From: an uncultured Cellvibrionales bacterium
GTDB taxonomy: Bacteria > Pseudomonadota > Gammaproteobacteria > Pseudomonadales > GM7GCV1
Reading direction: 5' to 3'
NCBI GenBank assembly: GCA_913063225.1
Contig: CAJXYP010000010.1
Location: forward strand, 1-64,000
DNA: 64,000 nucleotides
Part shown: positions 1-9,407 of the stretch, piece after piece
How the letters are laid out: every line of letters starts with the position of its first letter
How positions within the stretch are numbered: position 1 is the stretch's first letter
The notes under the pieces: model-generated
The model's input: the letters and a program-made list of their open reading frames with translations, nothing else
What the model was told of the DNA's origin: nothing
Database searches by the model: none
Program-made: the position numbers and the translations under genes

Positions 1-53
1 GCATACGAGATCTAGTACGGTCTCGTGGGCTCGGAGATGTGTATAAGAGACAG
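1..53 (+). other. Illumina Nextera P7 adapter/index (artefact)
   Basis: The first 53 bases are not genomic. Positions 1-11 are the end of the P7 flow-cell sequence, 12-19 (ctagtacg) match an i7 index, 20-34 are the Nextera read-2 linker, and 35-53 (agatgtgtataagagacag) are the Tn5 mosaic end. Genomic sequence, the reverse complement of rne, starts at 54. The contig therefore ends here because of library structure, not biology. Confidence 0.97.
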
Positions 54-2257
54 GAGTTAGGGCGACGATCTGGTCGGTTTTGCGCAGCTGCGCTCTGATC
101 GGTGTTCTGATCAGTAGTTTCACCTTGCTTTTGTTGCCCACGGTTCCGTTGGCCACGACTTTTCTGGCTATCATTTTGCTGTGAGGTGTCTTTCTGCGAA
201 GCATTCTGATTAGGGTTATTCCGGCGGCGATTATTGTCTTGGCTGCCACCTTCATTATTCCTATTTTGGTTCTGCTCGTTACGTCCTCGGCCTTGGCCCT
301 GGTTTTTATTCTGGCTTTGGCTTTGGTTCTGATCCTGGCTCTGACTTTGATCTTGATCCTGACCGTTGCGGTTGTTTTGATTGTTCCGGTTTCGGTTGTT
401 TCTATTCCGGTTCTGATCATTACGGCCTTGGCCTTGGCCCTGGTTTCGGTTTTGGCCTTGTCGGTTGCCGCCGGAGCTAGAACGTCCTTGCTGGTTCCGA
501 TTGCGGTTCTGGTTATTCCGATTATTACGGTTGTCAGAGTTAGACGATTTCTTCGCAGCAGGTTTCTTTTTAGCAAATAAACCGGCAAAGAACGTGGAGA
601 GCAAACCAGCCTTTTTAGGCGCTTTAGGCTTTTTCTTCTTGCTTGGAGTCATCTGCGTTTGCGCTATTGCCTGAACAGCAGCTTTTGGAGCTACCGGTAA
701 TTCAGCAATAGCGTCTAGCGGTGATACTTCTGTTTCAGCAATATCCGGATTTTTGGTCTGGTAGCTATTCTCGGTCTCTTCATGGTCTTGGCTTCGAACG
801 CGTCGAATGCTGTAGTGCGGCGATTCCAGATCTGGTTGTGCAATTATTAGTACACGAACACCGGGATGGCGGCGTTCAAGATCGGTAATAACGTCGCGCT
901 TTTCGTTTAATAGAAAGCTAGCAACATCTAGCGGCACAAATGCCTGAACCGCGCTGGTGAAGTCTTTTTGGGCTTCTTCTTCCATCAATCGAAGGATAGA
1001 GAGCGCAAGTGAACGGATGCCTCTTATAGTCCCTTGGCCTTCACAACGTGGGCAGGTTTCAAAGGTGAGTTCTTCAAGAGAGGGCCGCAAACGCTGGCGA
1101 GACATCTCTAGTAGTCCGAACTTGGAAATACGAGCCATCTGAACGCGCGCACGGTCAATACTTAGGGCTTTGCGCATACGTTCTTCAACGGCGTTGCGGT
1201 TTTTAGCCGGTGTCATATCGATAAAGTCGATAACTACCAGGCCGCCAATATCTCGAATGCGAAGCTGGCGCGCTATTTCGTCTGCCGCTTCCAGGTTGGT
1301 TTGTACCGCTGTCTCTTCAATGTCGCTGCCTTTGGTAGCGCGAGAAGAGTTGATATCGATAGATACCAACGCCTCAGTGACATCAATTACCAGTGAACCA
1401 CCTGAAGGAAGTTTTACTTCACGTTCAAATGCCGTCTCAATCTGGTTTTCAATTTGGTAGCGGTTGAATAGAGGTAAGTCATCTTCATAGTGCGTAATGC
1501 GACTTTGGTAGTCGGGCATTACTTGGTTTATGAAGGCAGAAGCGAGCTGAAAAGAATCCCAGCTATCAACCATAACTTCGCCGATATTGGGTCGTAGGTA
1601 ATCTCGGATAGCTCTAACAATTACGTTACTTTCTTGAAAAAGGAAGTGCGGGGCAGGGGAGCTATCGGATTCAGTTTTTATAGAGGCCCAAAGGTTGGCC
1701 AGATAGTCCACATCCCATTGCAGTTCTTCGGCGGTTCGGCCGACGCCAGCAGTACGAACAATAATGCCCATGCCGTCTGGAATAGTGGTTTCGGATAGTG
1801 CGTTTTTAAGGTCGGTACGTTCTTCGCCTTCAATGCGACGTGAAATACCGCCGCCAGGTTTGTTCGGCATTAGCACAAGGCATCTGCCGGCCATGCTAAT
1901 GAAAGTAGTAAGTGCAGCACCTTTATTGCCGCGCTCTTCTTTGTCGACCTGAACGATTATTTCAGTGCCTTCTTTAATGAGGTCTTTAATTTGGCGTTTG
2001 CCAGAACTGCCTTTGCTTTCCCGGCAATATTCCGGAGCAATCTCTTTTAGGGGGAGAAAGCCGTGACGTTCGGCACCATAATTTACAAAGCAAGCTTCCA
2101 AGCTGGGTTCAACTCGGGTAATTTTTCCTTTGTATATATTGGCTAATTTTTGTTCTCGACCGCGATTTTCGATGTCTAGGTCATATAACTTCTGACCGTC
2201 GACGAGGGCAACACGAATCTCTTCAGGTTGTGTTGCGTTGATCAACATGCGTCTCAT
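54..2257 (-). CDS. rne: Ribonuclease E, N-terminal 734 residues (cut by contig end)
   Basis: Endoribonuclease that starts mRNA decay, processes rRNA and tRNA, and scaffolds the degradosome at the inner membrane. The start is the ATG at 2257, giving [10 protein letters not shown], the family signature, with an AAAGGAG ribosome-binding site 7-8 bases upstream. The S1 domain follows, then the RNase H-like and DNase I-like parts with the VIDFIDM metal-site segment, then the CPRCEGQG zinc-link. After about residue 515 the protein becomes disordered: a Lys/Pro-rich stretch, then a long Asn/Gln/Arg/Gly-rich tract encoded by short imperfect DNA repeats (about 230-540). The frame is still open at the adapter junction, so the degradosome-scaffold end is missing. 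It is transcribed divergently from rluC, as in Pseudomonas. Confidence 0.96.
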
Positions 2258-2803
2258 GGACGTACTCCTTTAATGGAGTGCGCGCGTGAAATTCGGCGGG
2301 AATAAAGACGTCTTTCGGTTGTAATTCACCAATAATCTAAACGGACTAATGGCGTTACCGAGGGCCGTTCTAGGCTTATAAATACGATGCGCTAAGTCAG
2401 CGCTTCTGTAAATACTGCAAATAAATCAATAATTTATGATACCTATTTGCAACTGAGCCGTAGCTCTATCTTTATTCTTATATGTCTTGGTGAGCTAAAG
2501 GTTCCAAACTAAGGAATTCCCAATGGGATTCAAAAGCTCAACAAGAAAAAATTCACGTGCCACTCTGGCTGTTAGGTGTTTGCATCGTTGCTACACCCTT
2601 TCTATTTCAAATCTTCTGCGCCGTCGCAGAAGGTTCTCGTTATTCGTAGTTCCAGTTCGCTGACCATGTATTGGGGTTATAATCCCGGCGCTTACTGGTG
2701 AGATAAAGTTGCTGGGTTACAGCAGGCTATTAATCTCGAGCGCGGAATATAGCAGAAGCGACGTCCACCCACAATCAAGCTACTTAAGCAGCAAGCCTTA
2801 TAT
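2258..2803. promoter_or_regulatory. rne leader and rluC promoter region (546 bp, no gene)
   Basis: This is the divergent intergenic region between rne and rluC, with no convincing ORF. It has two inverted repeats. A perfect 8-bp stem (cttctgcg/cgcagaag) with a 4-base loop lies at 2613-2632. A weaker stem (gaattccc against gggattc) lies at 2514-2531. On the rne strand both fall about 260-375 bases upstream of its start, where enterobacterial rne mRNAs carry a long structured leader used for autoregulation; a similar role here is inference. On the plus strand a TATAAT box at 2678-2683 is a likely -10 for rluC, without a good -35. Confidence 0.5.
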
Positions 2804-3745
2804 ATGACTTCCCAGATAGCAGAATCCGTTCAGATGATTACCCTAACCGAAGCGGAAGATGGGCAGCGGGTAGATAATTTTTTGTGCAGCCGACTTAAAG
2901 GCGTACCTAAGTCACATGTATACAAAATCATTCGTTCGGGAGAAGTGCGGGTAAATAAAGGCAGAGTTAAGGCTTCCACAAGAGTCGAGGAAGGCGACGT
3001 AATACGCATTCCGCCGATTCGTAAAAACGAAGAACGAGCGGAAGGTCAGGTTCCGGACCGGGTGTTGAATGATCTACGTAAAGCGGTCTTATTTGAAGAC
3101 AAGGCGCTTATTGTTCTCAACAAACCTTCTGGTCTTGCCGTCCATGGGGGAAGTGGTATTTCTCTAGGCTTAATTGAGGTTGCTCGACAGGTTTGGCCCA
3201 GAGAAAGTAAATTGGAACTGGTACACAGATTAGATCGCGAGACTTCAGGCTGTCTTGTTCTTGCGCGAACTAGAGCCGCGCTTCTTAATATGCAGCAGCA
3301 GCTGCAGCGACACAAAATCACCAAAGAGTACACCGCGCTTTGTATCGGAAAGTGGCCATCTCATATGCGCACTATCGATGCGCCACTTCAGCGGAATCAA
3401 TTAAAGTCTGGCGAACGCGTTGTGCGTGTTTCTGAAGATGGAAAACAAGCGGAGACGCGATTTAGAGTAATTCAGCACTACAAGGCCGGCAGTTTGTTAC
3501 GCGTGGGTTTGGTATCGGGTCGAACCCACCAGATACGCGTGCATTCTCAAGTTGCGGGCCATCCTCTGGCGGGTGATTCCAAGTACGGGGATGACGAAGC
3601 GAATAAGAACCTAAAAAAACTGGGACTAAAACGCCTGTTTCTGCATTCCAGTTATTTGAAGTTTAAACATCCCATAAGTGGTGAGCTTATTGAGATTGAA
3701 GCATCGCTGCCCGATGAACTGCAAAAGGTATTGGATAAGCTCTAA
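2804..3745 (+). CDS. rluC: 23S rRNA pseudouridine synthase C (RluC)
   Basis: Makes pseudouridines in 23S rRNA; in E. coli RluC modifies positions 955, 2504 and 2580. At 313 residues it is normal length. An S4 RNA-binding domain covers about residues 13-75. The RluA-type catalytic domain follows, with the signature HRLDRETSG at 141-149; Asp144 is the expected nucleophile. The later SGRTHQIRVH segment is also typical. The stop overlaps the next start in TAATG, so the HAD gene is probably translationally coupled. The placement divergent from rne is conserved across gammaproteobacteria and supports RluC over RluA or RluD. Confidence 0.95.
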   Translation: MTSQIAESVQMITLTEAEDGQRVDNFLCSRLKGVPKSHVYKIIRSGEVRVNKGRVKASTRVEEGDVIRIPPIRKNEERAEGQVPDRVLNDLRKAVLFEDKALIVLNKPSGLAVHGGSGISLGLIEVARQVWPRESKLELVHRLDRETSGCLVLARTRAALLNMQQQLQRHKITKEYTALCIGKWPSHMRTIDAPLQRNQLKSGERVVRVSEDGKQAETRFRVIQHYKAGSLLRVGLVSGRTHQIRVHSQVAGHPLAGDSKYGDDEANKNLKKLGLKRLFLHSSYLKFKHPISGELIEIEASLPDELQKVLDKL

Positions 3746-4386
3746 TGCTTTTTATCTTCGATTGGGACGGCACCCTTTGTAACTCTCTGGATCGCATTGT
3801 CGCTTCTGCACAGCGCTCTGCGATAGATACGGGTTTATCTGAGCCTTCGACTGAGAGTGTGCGATCTATAGTGGGATTAGGCTTGTTTGAAGCCATAGAC
3901 CAGATGTTTCCAAATCTTCCAGCAGCAGATCGCGAGCTAATGGTTAGCCGTTACAAGTATCACTTCGCTAGCCTGGGACAAGAAATCCCTTCACCTCTAT
4001 ATGACGACGCCCTGCATACATTAGAAACTTTGCGGGCTGGTGATCACCAGATTGCGGTAGCAACTGGTAAAAGCCGGATGGGATTAGACCTTGTGCTCAA
4101 GGAGATAGATTTGGTTGGTTACTTTGACGCTACACGCTGTGCCGATGAAACCCGATCAAAGCCGCATCCGCTTATGTTGCAAGAGATTTTGACGGAGCTG
4201 GATTACAGCGCTGCAGATGCCCTGATGATTGGCGATACTGAGTTTGATTTGGAAATGGCTAATGCAGCAGGCATGAAGTCTATTGGCGTTACTTATGGTG
4301 CACATGGGGTTGCTCGGTTGCGGAAATGCAATCCGGAAATTTTGGTGGATGATTTGAGATCAATATTAGAATTTGGTTTTTCCTAG
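3745..4386 (+). CDS. HAD-family phosphatase (phosphoglycolate phosphatase-like)
   Basis: A 213-residue haloacid dehalogenase-superfamily hydrolase. Motif I is FDWDGT at residues 5-10, with nucleophile Asp6 and acid/base Asp8. Motif II is in VATGKS, the Lys motif in RSKPHP, and motif IV in MIGDTEFDLEMA, so the active site is intact. A helical C1 cap sits between motifs I and II, as in Gph-type enzymes. The substrate is not known. In Pseudomonas an equivalent HAD gene follows rluC. The start overlaps the rluC stop by one base. The sppA protease gene that often follows is absent; the next 177 bp hold no gene. Confidence 0.85.
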   Translation: MLFIFDWDGTLCNSLDRIVASAQRSAIDTGLSEPSTESVRSIVGLGLFEAIDQMFPNLPAADRELMVSRYKYHFASLGQEIPSPLYDDALHTLETLRAGDHQIAVATGKSRMGLDLVLKEIDLVGYFDATRCADETRSKPHPLMLQEILTELDYSAADALMIGDTEFDLEMANAAGMKSIGVTYGAHGVARLRKCNPEILVDDLRSILEFGFS

Positions 4387-4563
4387 ACGGATAGTAATAA
4401 GCTCTTTTTAACCATTTCCGCTGCTGCTGGCCAAGCAGTAACAAATCCAATTCTCAAATTTAATAGCGAACTTCATCTATCGGCCAGATATAAACAAAAA
4501 ACTCGGTTACGTCTAACAGGTAAAAACTGCTAAAGTTTCCCTTACTAATAATCGGAGAATGCT

Positions 4564-5211
4564 GTGTACGAAATCGTAGTGGCTGGTGGATGGTTGATGA
4601 TTCCCATCTTGCTCTGTTCCGTTGTGGCCATTGCCATTGTTTTTGAACGTTCATGGACGCTAAGCGCTTCCCGTATAGCGCCTCAAAACCTTCTTTCTTA
4701 TGTATGGGAAACCTACCGCGCTAAGAAACTTACGGTAGATCGCATTATCGAATTGCGTAATGACAGCCCTTTAGGTGAAATATTTGCAGCGGGTTTGGCA
4801 AATCTGAAACACGGCCGGGCGGTAATGAAAGATGCTATGGAAGAGGCGGGCAACAAGGTGACCCATGATCTTGAGCGTTTTCTCTCTGTGCTGGGAACCA
4901 TTGCTACGGTTTCACCATTATTAGGACTGTTGGGCACTGTGCTGGGAATGATTGAAGTGTTTTCCGAAATCATGATTAGCGGTACCGGCAACGCGGGCGT
5001 TTTGGCTGGCGGTATCTCTAAAGCGCTTATTACCACCGCTGCTGGCTTGTCTGTAGCTATTCCGGCGATGGTGTTCCATCGTCACTTCGAACGAAAAATT
5101 GATGGCATTGTTGTTGAGATGGAACAGCAAGCTACTCGTTTGGTGGATGCGATCTTCAGTGATAAATCGCTTCAAACAGATTCCACTCCAGATGGGGCAA
5201 AGCCAGAGTGA
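4564..5211 (+). CDS. exbB: MotA/TolQ/ExbB-family proton channel protein
   Basis: Inner-membrane subunit of a proton-driven energy transducer. It has 215 residues and a GTG start with a CGGAGA site upstream. It has an N-terminal membrane segment at about residues 5-27, a cytoplasmic loop, and two later membrane segments with the ExbB/TolQ pattern (TVSPLLGLLGTVLGMIEVF, then ALITTAAGLSVAIPAMVFH). It overlaps the exbD start by four bases (GTGA). The exbB-exbD-lpxK order is common in proteobacteria that lack an adjacent msbA, so it may serve envelope transport; true TonB or Tol partnership cannot be decided from this window. Confidence 0.88.
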   Translation: MYEIVVAGGWLMIPILLCSVVAIAIVFERSWTLSASRIAPQNLLSYVWETYRAKKLTVDRIIELRNDSPLGEIFAAGLANLKHGRAVMKDAMEEAGNKVTHDLERFLSVLGTIATVSPLLGLLGTVLGMIEVFSEIMISGTGNAGVLAGGISKALITTAAGLSVAIPAMVFHRHFERKIDGIVVEMEQQATRLVDAIFSDKSLQTDSTPDGAKPE

Positions 5212-5630
5212 AGTTTCGCTCCCGCCGGCGCGCGCCGGTTGAGGCAAACCTTACTCCACTAATTGATGTGGTATTCCTGCTGCTGATCTTTTTTATGGTG
5301 TCGACTACCTTTACTCACGAAAACCAAATGCGCATTAATCTTCCAGAGGCGCAAGCTGAAGCCTCTCAGTCGGAAGATAGCCAAATAAACTTAACGATCA
5401 TGCAGGACGGTGCCTACAGTATTAATGGACGCGCCGTTGCGAATCGGGACATCCGTACGCTGATGGAAGCGCTAAGTTTAAAAGCAGGGGGCGATCTAGA
5501 GCAAGCGGTTGTTATCTCTGCCGATTCCGAGACATCTCATCAAAGCGTGGTTCGTGCGATGGATGCCGCCGGGCGATTGGGTTTAACCAAAATTCGCATA
5601 ACCAGTCAGGAACCCTTAGCGGGGCCCTGA
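5208..5630 (+). CDS. exbD: ExbD/TolR-family biopolymer transport protein
   Basis: Partner of the preceding channel subunit: a 140-residue protein with a short cytoplasmic N-terminus, a single membrane helix at about residues 20-36, and a periplasmic domain. The signature NLTPLIDVVFLLLIFFMV contains the conserved membrane Asp that takes part in proton flow. It starts with GTG, overlapping the exbB stop. It is followed 12 bases later by lpxK, so all three are one transcription unit. Confidence 0.9.
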   Translation: MKFRSRRRAPVEANLTPLIDVVFLLLIFFMVSTTFTHENQMRINLPEAQAEASQSEDSQINLTIMQDGAYSINGRAVANRDIRTLMEALSLKAGGDLEQAVVISADSETSHQSVVRAMDAAGRLGLTKIRITSQEPLAGP

Positions 5631-5642
5631 TAGATAGATCCA

Positions 5643-6671
5643 GTGTTCAGAAAACAAATTGAGCATCAACTTGAACGTGCTTGGTACGGCGACGCAAAAT
5701 GGAGCCGAGCGCTAGCTCCGTTAGAAGCGCTTTATGCTCGCAGTGCACTTAAAGCTAAAGTTCGTGGTCAAATTTCCGCGAATAATAGCCCTTTGGGTAT
5801 TCCCGTTGTTGTCGTGGGTAATATAAGTGTCGGCGGCACCGGCAAAAGCCCTGTGGTAGTGCGTTTAGTAAAAGAACTGAAAAGCCGTGGTTACCATCCC
5901 GGAATTCTAAGCCGCGGTTATGGCGCAGAGAGCGAGGTTCATCCGCGCCTTGTTAGTTCTGAAGATGACGCAGCCAGGGTTGGCGATGAGCCATTAATGA
6001 TGGCTGCCAGCCTGCCGGATACGCCGGTGGTGGTTGATCGGGATAGATTGCGTGGTGCGCGATACCTTAAAAATGAATACCAGGTCGATTTAATTCTTTG
6101 TGACGATGGTCTTCAGCATTACGCATTGCCGCGAGATATTGAAATTGTTGTATTGGATGCCGTGCGGGGTTTAGGTAATGGCCATCTTATTCCGGTGGGC
6201 CCCCTTAGAGAGTCTGCGGACCGTCTGAAGTCAGTGGATTATGTTTTATGCAATGGTCCACAGTCTTCTTTGACTGAAGATCTTCAAGCTTTGGTTAGCG
6301 CTGGGTTTTCTGTGCAACCTCGGTCCTGGCAAAAAGTTCAATCTGGTCAATCTATGGCTTTGCATGAGGTTGGTCTTAGCGGAGCTGTATTGGCAGTCTC
6401 GGCTATAGGGAATCCCACAAGGTTCCATCGCACATTAGAAGACTTAGGCTTACAACCAAAACCTTTAGTATTCGCCGATCACCATGTTTTTAAAGCAGAG
6501 GAATTAAAGTCTGCGGCTGTGGAATCTGGATTGCCTCTTGTGATGACTGCCAAAGATGCGGTCAAATGTAGATCCTTTGCCGAGCCGGAATGGTTGGCTT
6601 TGCAAGTAGAGGCTGAATTGCCGGATAGTTTTATCGACTCGCTTGTTAAAAAATTAAGAGCGCTAAAATAA
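5643..6671 (+). CDS. lpxK: Tetraacyldisaccharide 4'-kinase (LpxK)
   Basis: Phosphorylates the lipid A disaccharide precursor at the 4' position, the sixth step of lipid A synthesis, on the inner face of the inner membrane. At 342 residues it is the normal length. The Walker A-type loop GNISVGGTGKSP is at residues 59-70. The LCDDGLQHY motif contains the catalytic DDGLQH residues. Start is GTG. It is followed by kdsB, so two LPS genes are adjacent. The small Trm112-like gene usually found between them in Pseudomonas is absent. Confidence 0.95.
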   Translation: MFRKQIEHQLERAWYGDAKWSRALAPLEALYARSALKAKVRGQISANNSPLGIPVVVVGNISVGGTGKSPVVVRLVKELKSRGYHPGILSRGYGAESEVHPRLVSSEDDAARVGDEPLMMAASLPDTPVVVDRDRLRGARYLKNEYQVDLILCDDGLQHYALPRDIEIVVLDAVRGLGNGHLIPVGPLRESADRLKSVDYVLCNGPQSSLTEDLQALVSAGFSVQPRSWQKVQSGQSMALHEVGLSGAVLAVSAIGNPTRFHRTLEDLGLQPKPLVFADHHVFKAEELKSAAVESGLPLVMTAKDAVKCRSFAEPEWLALQVEAELPDSFIDSLVKKLRALK

Positions 6672-6722
6672 AGTACTAAATTGGAAGCACTAGATTAAGA
6701 GCCCGAAACGAGAGGAGCTACG

Positions 6723-7478
6723 TTGAGTTTTATTGTTGTTATACCTAGCCGTTACCAATCCACTAGATTGCCCGGTAAGCCTTTGGCCGATATCTGTGGA
6801 AAGCCCATGGTGCAATGGGTTTATGAGCGTGCCAGTTTGTCCGGTGCGGATCAGGTGGTTATAGCCACAGACGATGATCGAATTAAACATGCCGCCCAGA
6901 ATTTCGGTGCCAAGGTGGTAATGACCTCAGCGGATCACCCCTCAGGTACTGATCGTTTGGCGGAAGTAGCGGATATTCTCGAATTAACTGGCGATGCGGT
7001 TGTGGTTAATGTTCAGGGTGATGAGCCTCTAATTCCGCCTCAGGTTATAGATCAGGTAGCGGGTAATTTAATAGCTCATTCAGATTGTGCTGCAGCTACG
7101 CTAAGTCATGCCATCGAAAGTGTGCATGAATTCAAAGATCCTTCGGCTGTGAAAGTGGTATCCGACCGCAAGGGTACGGCTCTGTACTTCAGCCGCGCGC
7201 CGATTCCCTGGCCTCGAGACTTGGTGTTCAAAGGCGACAAACTTCCGGCGGATTTCACTCCGCAACGACACCTGGGAATATATGCCTACCGGGTGAGCCT
7301 TTTACGCAAATTTGTTACCTGGCCAAAGGGCTCTTTAGAGGCGTTAGAAAGCCTTGAGCAGCTGAGAATATTGCATCAGGGCCACAATATTCATGTTGAG
7401 CAAAGCGCTGTATCGGTTCCGGCGGGTGTGGATAATCCCGAAGATCTGCATCGGGTTAGACGTCTGGTGCAAACCTAA
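6723..7478 (+). CDS. kdsB: 3-deoxy-manno-octulosonate cytidylyltransferase
   Basis: Activates Kdo as CMP-Kdo for the LPS inner core. The 251-residue protein opens with the nucleotidyltransferase motif IPSRYQSTRLPGKPL, and NVQGDEPLI provides the metal-binding Asp. The start is TTG at 6723, chosen because a GAGAGGAG site lies just upstream and the motif begins five residues in. The stop overlaps the next ATG (TAATG), indicating coupling to the phosphatase gene. Confidence 0.95.
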   Translation: MSFIVVIPSRYQSTRLPGKPLADICGKPMVQWVYERASLSGADQVVIATDDDRIKHAAQNFGAKVVMTSADHPSGTDRLAEVADILELTGDAVVVNVQGDEPLIPPQVIDQVAGNLIAHSDCAAATLSHAIESVHEFKDPSAVKVVSDRKGTALYFSRAPIPWPRDLVFKGDKLPADFTPQRHLGIYAYRVSLLRKFVTWPKGSLEALESLEQLRILHQGHNIHVEQSAVSVPAGVDNPEDLHRVRRLVQT

Positions 7479-7975
7479 TGCCGGTGCGTGTGCTTTTTGT
7501 GTGCCTGGGTAATATTTGTCGGTCACCTACAGCAGAGGGTATTTTTCGGTCCCGAGTTGAATCTGCGCAATTAGAAGATTCTATCTATATCGATTCTGCT
7601 GGCACGGGAGATTGGCATATAGGAAAAGCACCGGATCCTCGCGCTACAAAACATGGCTTAGAAGCGGGCTACGATATCAGCCAGCTTAGAGCGCGCCTGG
7701 TTAGGCCGGATGATTTTGGCGAATTTGACTATATATTGGCTATGGACAGGCAAAACCTCTCTGATTTGGAGGAAATGCGGCCGGCGGACTTTACTGGTCG
7801 GCTCTTATTGTTGCTTGATCTTGATGTTAGCGCCGCGGCTGAGGATGTGCCTGACCCTTATAGCCTTGATGCCTCAGGTTTTAAAAGAGCAATAAGCCTA
7901 ATTGAAGGAGGCTGTGATGCCTTGCTATTGGATATTCAGCATCATCTTTTGAAAGAAAAATCTGCGAACCAGTAG
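7478..7975 (+). CDS. Low-molecular-weight protein tyrosine phosphatase
   Basis: A 165-residue LMW-PTP. The P-loop CLGNICRS is at residues 9-16, with nucleophile Cys9 and Arg15, and the general-acid motif is in VPDPYSL near residue 130. It is slightly longer than typical members (about 150 residues). In Pseudomonas the same gene sits between kdsB and murB. Cellular substrates are not established; family members often act on capsule or exopolysaccharide tyrosine kinases, but none is encoded nearby. Confidence 0.92.
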   Translation: MPVRVLFVCLGNICRSPTAEGIFRSRVESAQLEDSIYIDSAGTGDWHIGKAPDPRATKHGLEAGYDISQLRARLVRPDDFGEFDYILAMDRQNLSDLEEMRPADFTGRLLLLLDLDVSAAAEDVPDPYSLDASGFKRAISLIEGGCDALLLDIQHHLLKEKSANQ

Positions 7976-7977
7976 TT

Positions 7978-9027
7978 ATGGCCTCAATCCTGTCTAACTT
8001 CTCCCTCGACCAGTGCAACAGCCTTGCGGTTCCCAGTATCGCAGAATATTTCATGCGAATTGAAAGTATAGAAGACCTTGATGCTGCCAGAGTCTTTGCC
8101 GAAGAAAATACACTGAAAGTCATGGCAATTGGTGAGGGCAGTAATTTAGTTTTGCGCCCGAAAATTCCTGGCCTAGTGATACAAATAGCGCTTTCTGGGA
8201 TCGCCCTTATTGAAGAAAGTATTACCGATGCGCTTGTTGAGATTGGGGCAGGTGAGAATTGGCATAAATCTGTTGAGTGGTGTTTGATAAACAAGCTTTA
8301 TGGGATCGAGAACTTAGCTTTAATCCCTGGTTCCGTGGGTGCGGCGCCGGTTCAGAATATAGGGGCATACGGAGTAGAGATCGCTGAATGCCTCGAGCGT
8401 TTGGAGTACTTCGATCTATTTACTGGCGCTTTAGTAGGGCTCAGCGCTGGTCAATGTAGATTTGCCTATCGAGACAGTAGATTTAAAACGGACCTTAGAG
8501 ACAGAGCTATTATTACTCGCGTTTGGTTGCGGTTGCGTAAGGAGGGCGGAACTAAAGCTAAAACAAAAGCCAAGGCCAAAGCGGAATACCCCAGTCTTAG
8601 AGCCTATATGGACGATAGAGGGTTATCCGAAACTCCTGAAAACGTTTTTGATGCTGTGTGCGCAATTCGTAAAAGCCGGTTACCAGATCCGTCTGCACAA
8701 CCAAATGTAGGCAGTTTTTTCCATAATCCGGTGGTTTCTGAGACGCAATACAGAGACCTTTTAGAAAAGTTTCCGGACATGCCTGGATATGCGAATACGC
8801 AGGGGGGAATGAAAATTCCAGCGGCGTGGTTGATCGAATCTTTAGGCTTAAAAGGCCAAGAGATTTCCAAGGTCAAAATATCCGACCAGCATGCCTTGGT
8901 TCTGACCAATTCCAACCAGCAAGATGCAAACGCTGTGCTGGATGCGGCGTCTTCAATTCAAGACTTAGTCAAGGAAACCTTCGCGATTCAATTGAAAATT
9001 GAGCCGCGTATTTACCCAGAACATTAG
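7978..9027 (+). CDS. murB: UDP-N-acetylenolpyruvoylglucosamine reductase (MurB)
   Basis: FAD enzyme that reduces UDP-GlcNAc-enolpyruvate to UDP-MurNAc with NADPH in peptidoglycan synthesis. The 349-residue length and YGIENLALIPGSVGAAPVQNIGAYG indicate the type I (E. coli-like) fold. The catalytic Ser is in NVGSFFHNP and the Glu in IEPRIYPEH at the C-terminus. A Lys/Ala-rich insert (KAKTKAKAKA) at about residues 190-202 is an odd, low-complexity loop. It starts two bases after the preceding stop. Confidence 0.95.
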   Translation: MASILSNFSLDQCNSLAVPSIAEYFMRIESIEDLDAARVFAEENTLKVMAIGEGSNLVLRPKIPGLVIQIALSGIALIEESITDALVEIGAGENWHKSVEWCLINKLYGIENLALIPGSVGAAPVQNIGAYGVEIAECLERLEYFDLFTGALVGLSAGQCRFAYRDSRFKTDLRDRAIITRVWLRLRKEGGTKAKTKAKAKAEYPSLRAYMDDRGLSETPENVFDAVCAIRKSRLPDPSAQPNVGSFFHNPVVSETQYRDLLEKFPDMPGYANTQGGMKIPAAWLIESLGLKGQEISKVKISDQHALVLTNSNQQDANAVLDAASSIQDLVKETFAIQLKIEPRIYPEH

Positions 9028-9134
9028 TCTTAGTGTGCTAACTAGCGCTCGTTCTAACTCAGCTTTTGAATTCTTTTTATATTGTCTTCAATTGGCAGGT
9101 GGCGCGATGCTTTCGCGGCAATTACACCATCGGA

Positions 9135-9347
9135 TCAAATCTTCGGAATGCGTATATTCCAGAATAGATAGGCTTTTACGAAGCCGTTTTTTTCGCAAAT
9201 GAAACTACTAATTTGTTCTAAGTCGTGGATGGTTTCGGCGTGCTTTGCATCTGTGATTTTTTCGCACAGATGGCATCGCGTAACTACTAGGCGCATGAGA
9301 ATCTCTCCGTGATCAAGCTCATATTTGGGTTTAAACGGCGACATCAT
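9135..9347 (-). CDS. Small ORF resembling the C-terminal domain of Fur-family regulators
   Basis: A 70-codon frame. An internal ATG at 9296 has a good GGAGAG site six bases upstream and would give 53 residues. The sequence has a CHLC pair, then a helix-like stretch (ETIHDLEQISSFICEKNGF). This pattern (YEL, basic/His loop, CxxC, amphipathic helix ending in GF) loosely resembles the Fur/Zur dimerisation domain. No DNA-binding half is present upstream; the divergent XRE gene begins only 60 bp away. It could be a free-standing small protein, a decayed Fur homologue, or chance. It lies in the otherwise empty 9028-9407 interval. Confidence 0.35.
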   Translation of the reverse strand: MMSPFKPKYELDHGEILMRLVVTRCHLCEKITDAKHAETIHDLEQISSFICEKNGFVKAYLFWNIRIPKI

Positions 9348-9407
9348 TTCACCGGATGAAGACTATAGTCCGTAGATCAATAGTATACAACCGCTAGTGT
9401 TCTGGAT

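Noticed and set aside
239-674. Plus-strand ORFs rich in Leu/Val/Ala that look like membrane proteins
   Set aside because: They are antisense readings of the Asn/Gln/Arg-rich repeats in the disordered part of rne; no ribosome-binding site.
957-1952. Several plus-strand ORFs of 60-96 codons
   Set aside because: All are antisense to the conserved catalytic part of rne, which has full family motifs.
4387-4563. Possible fifth repeat copy (atttccgctgctgctgg near 4420)
   Set aside because: Only the first few bases resemble the repeat end; no core, hairpin or opposite end is present.
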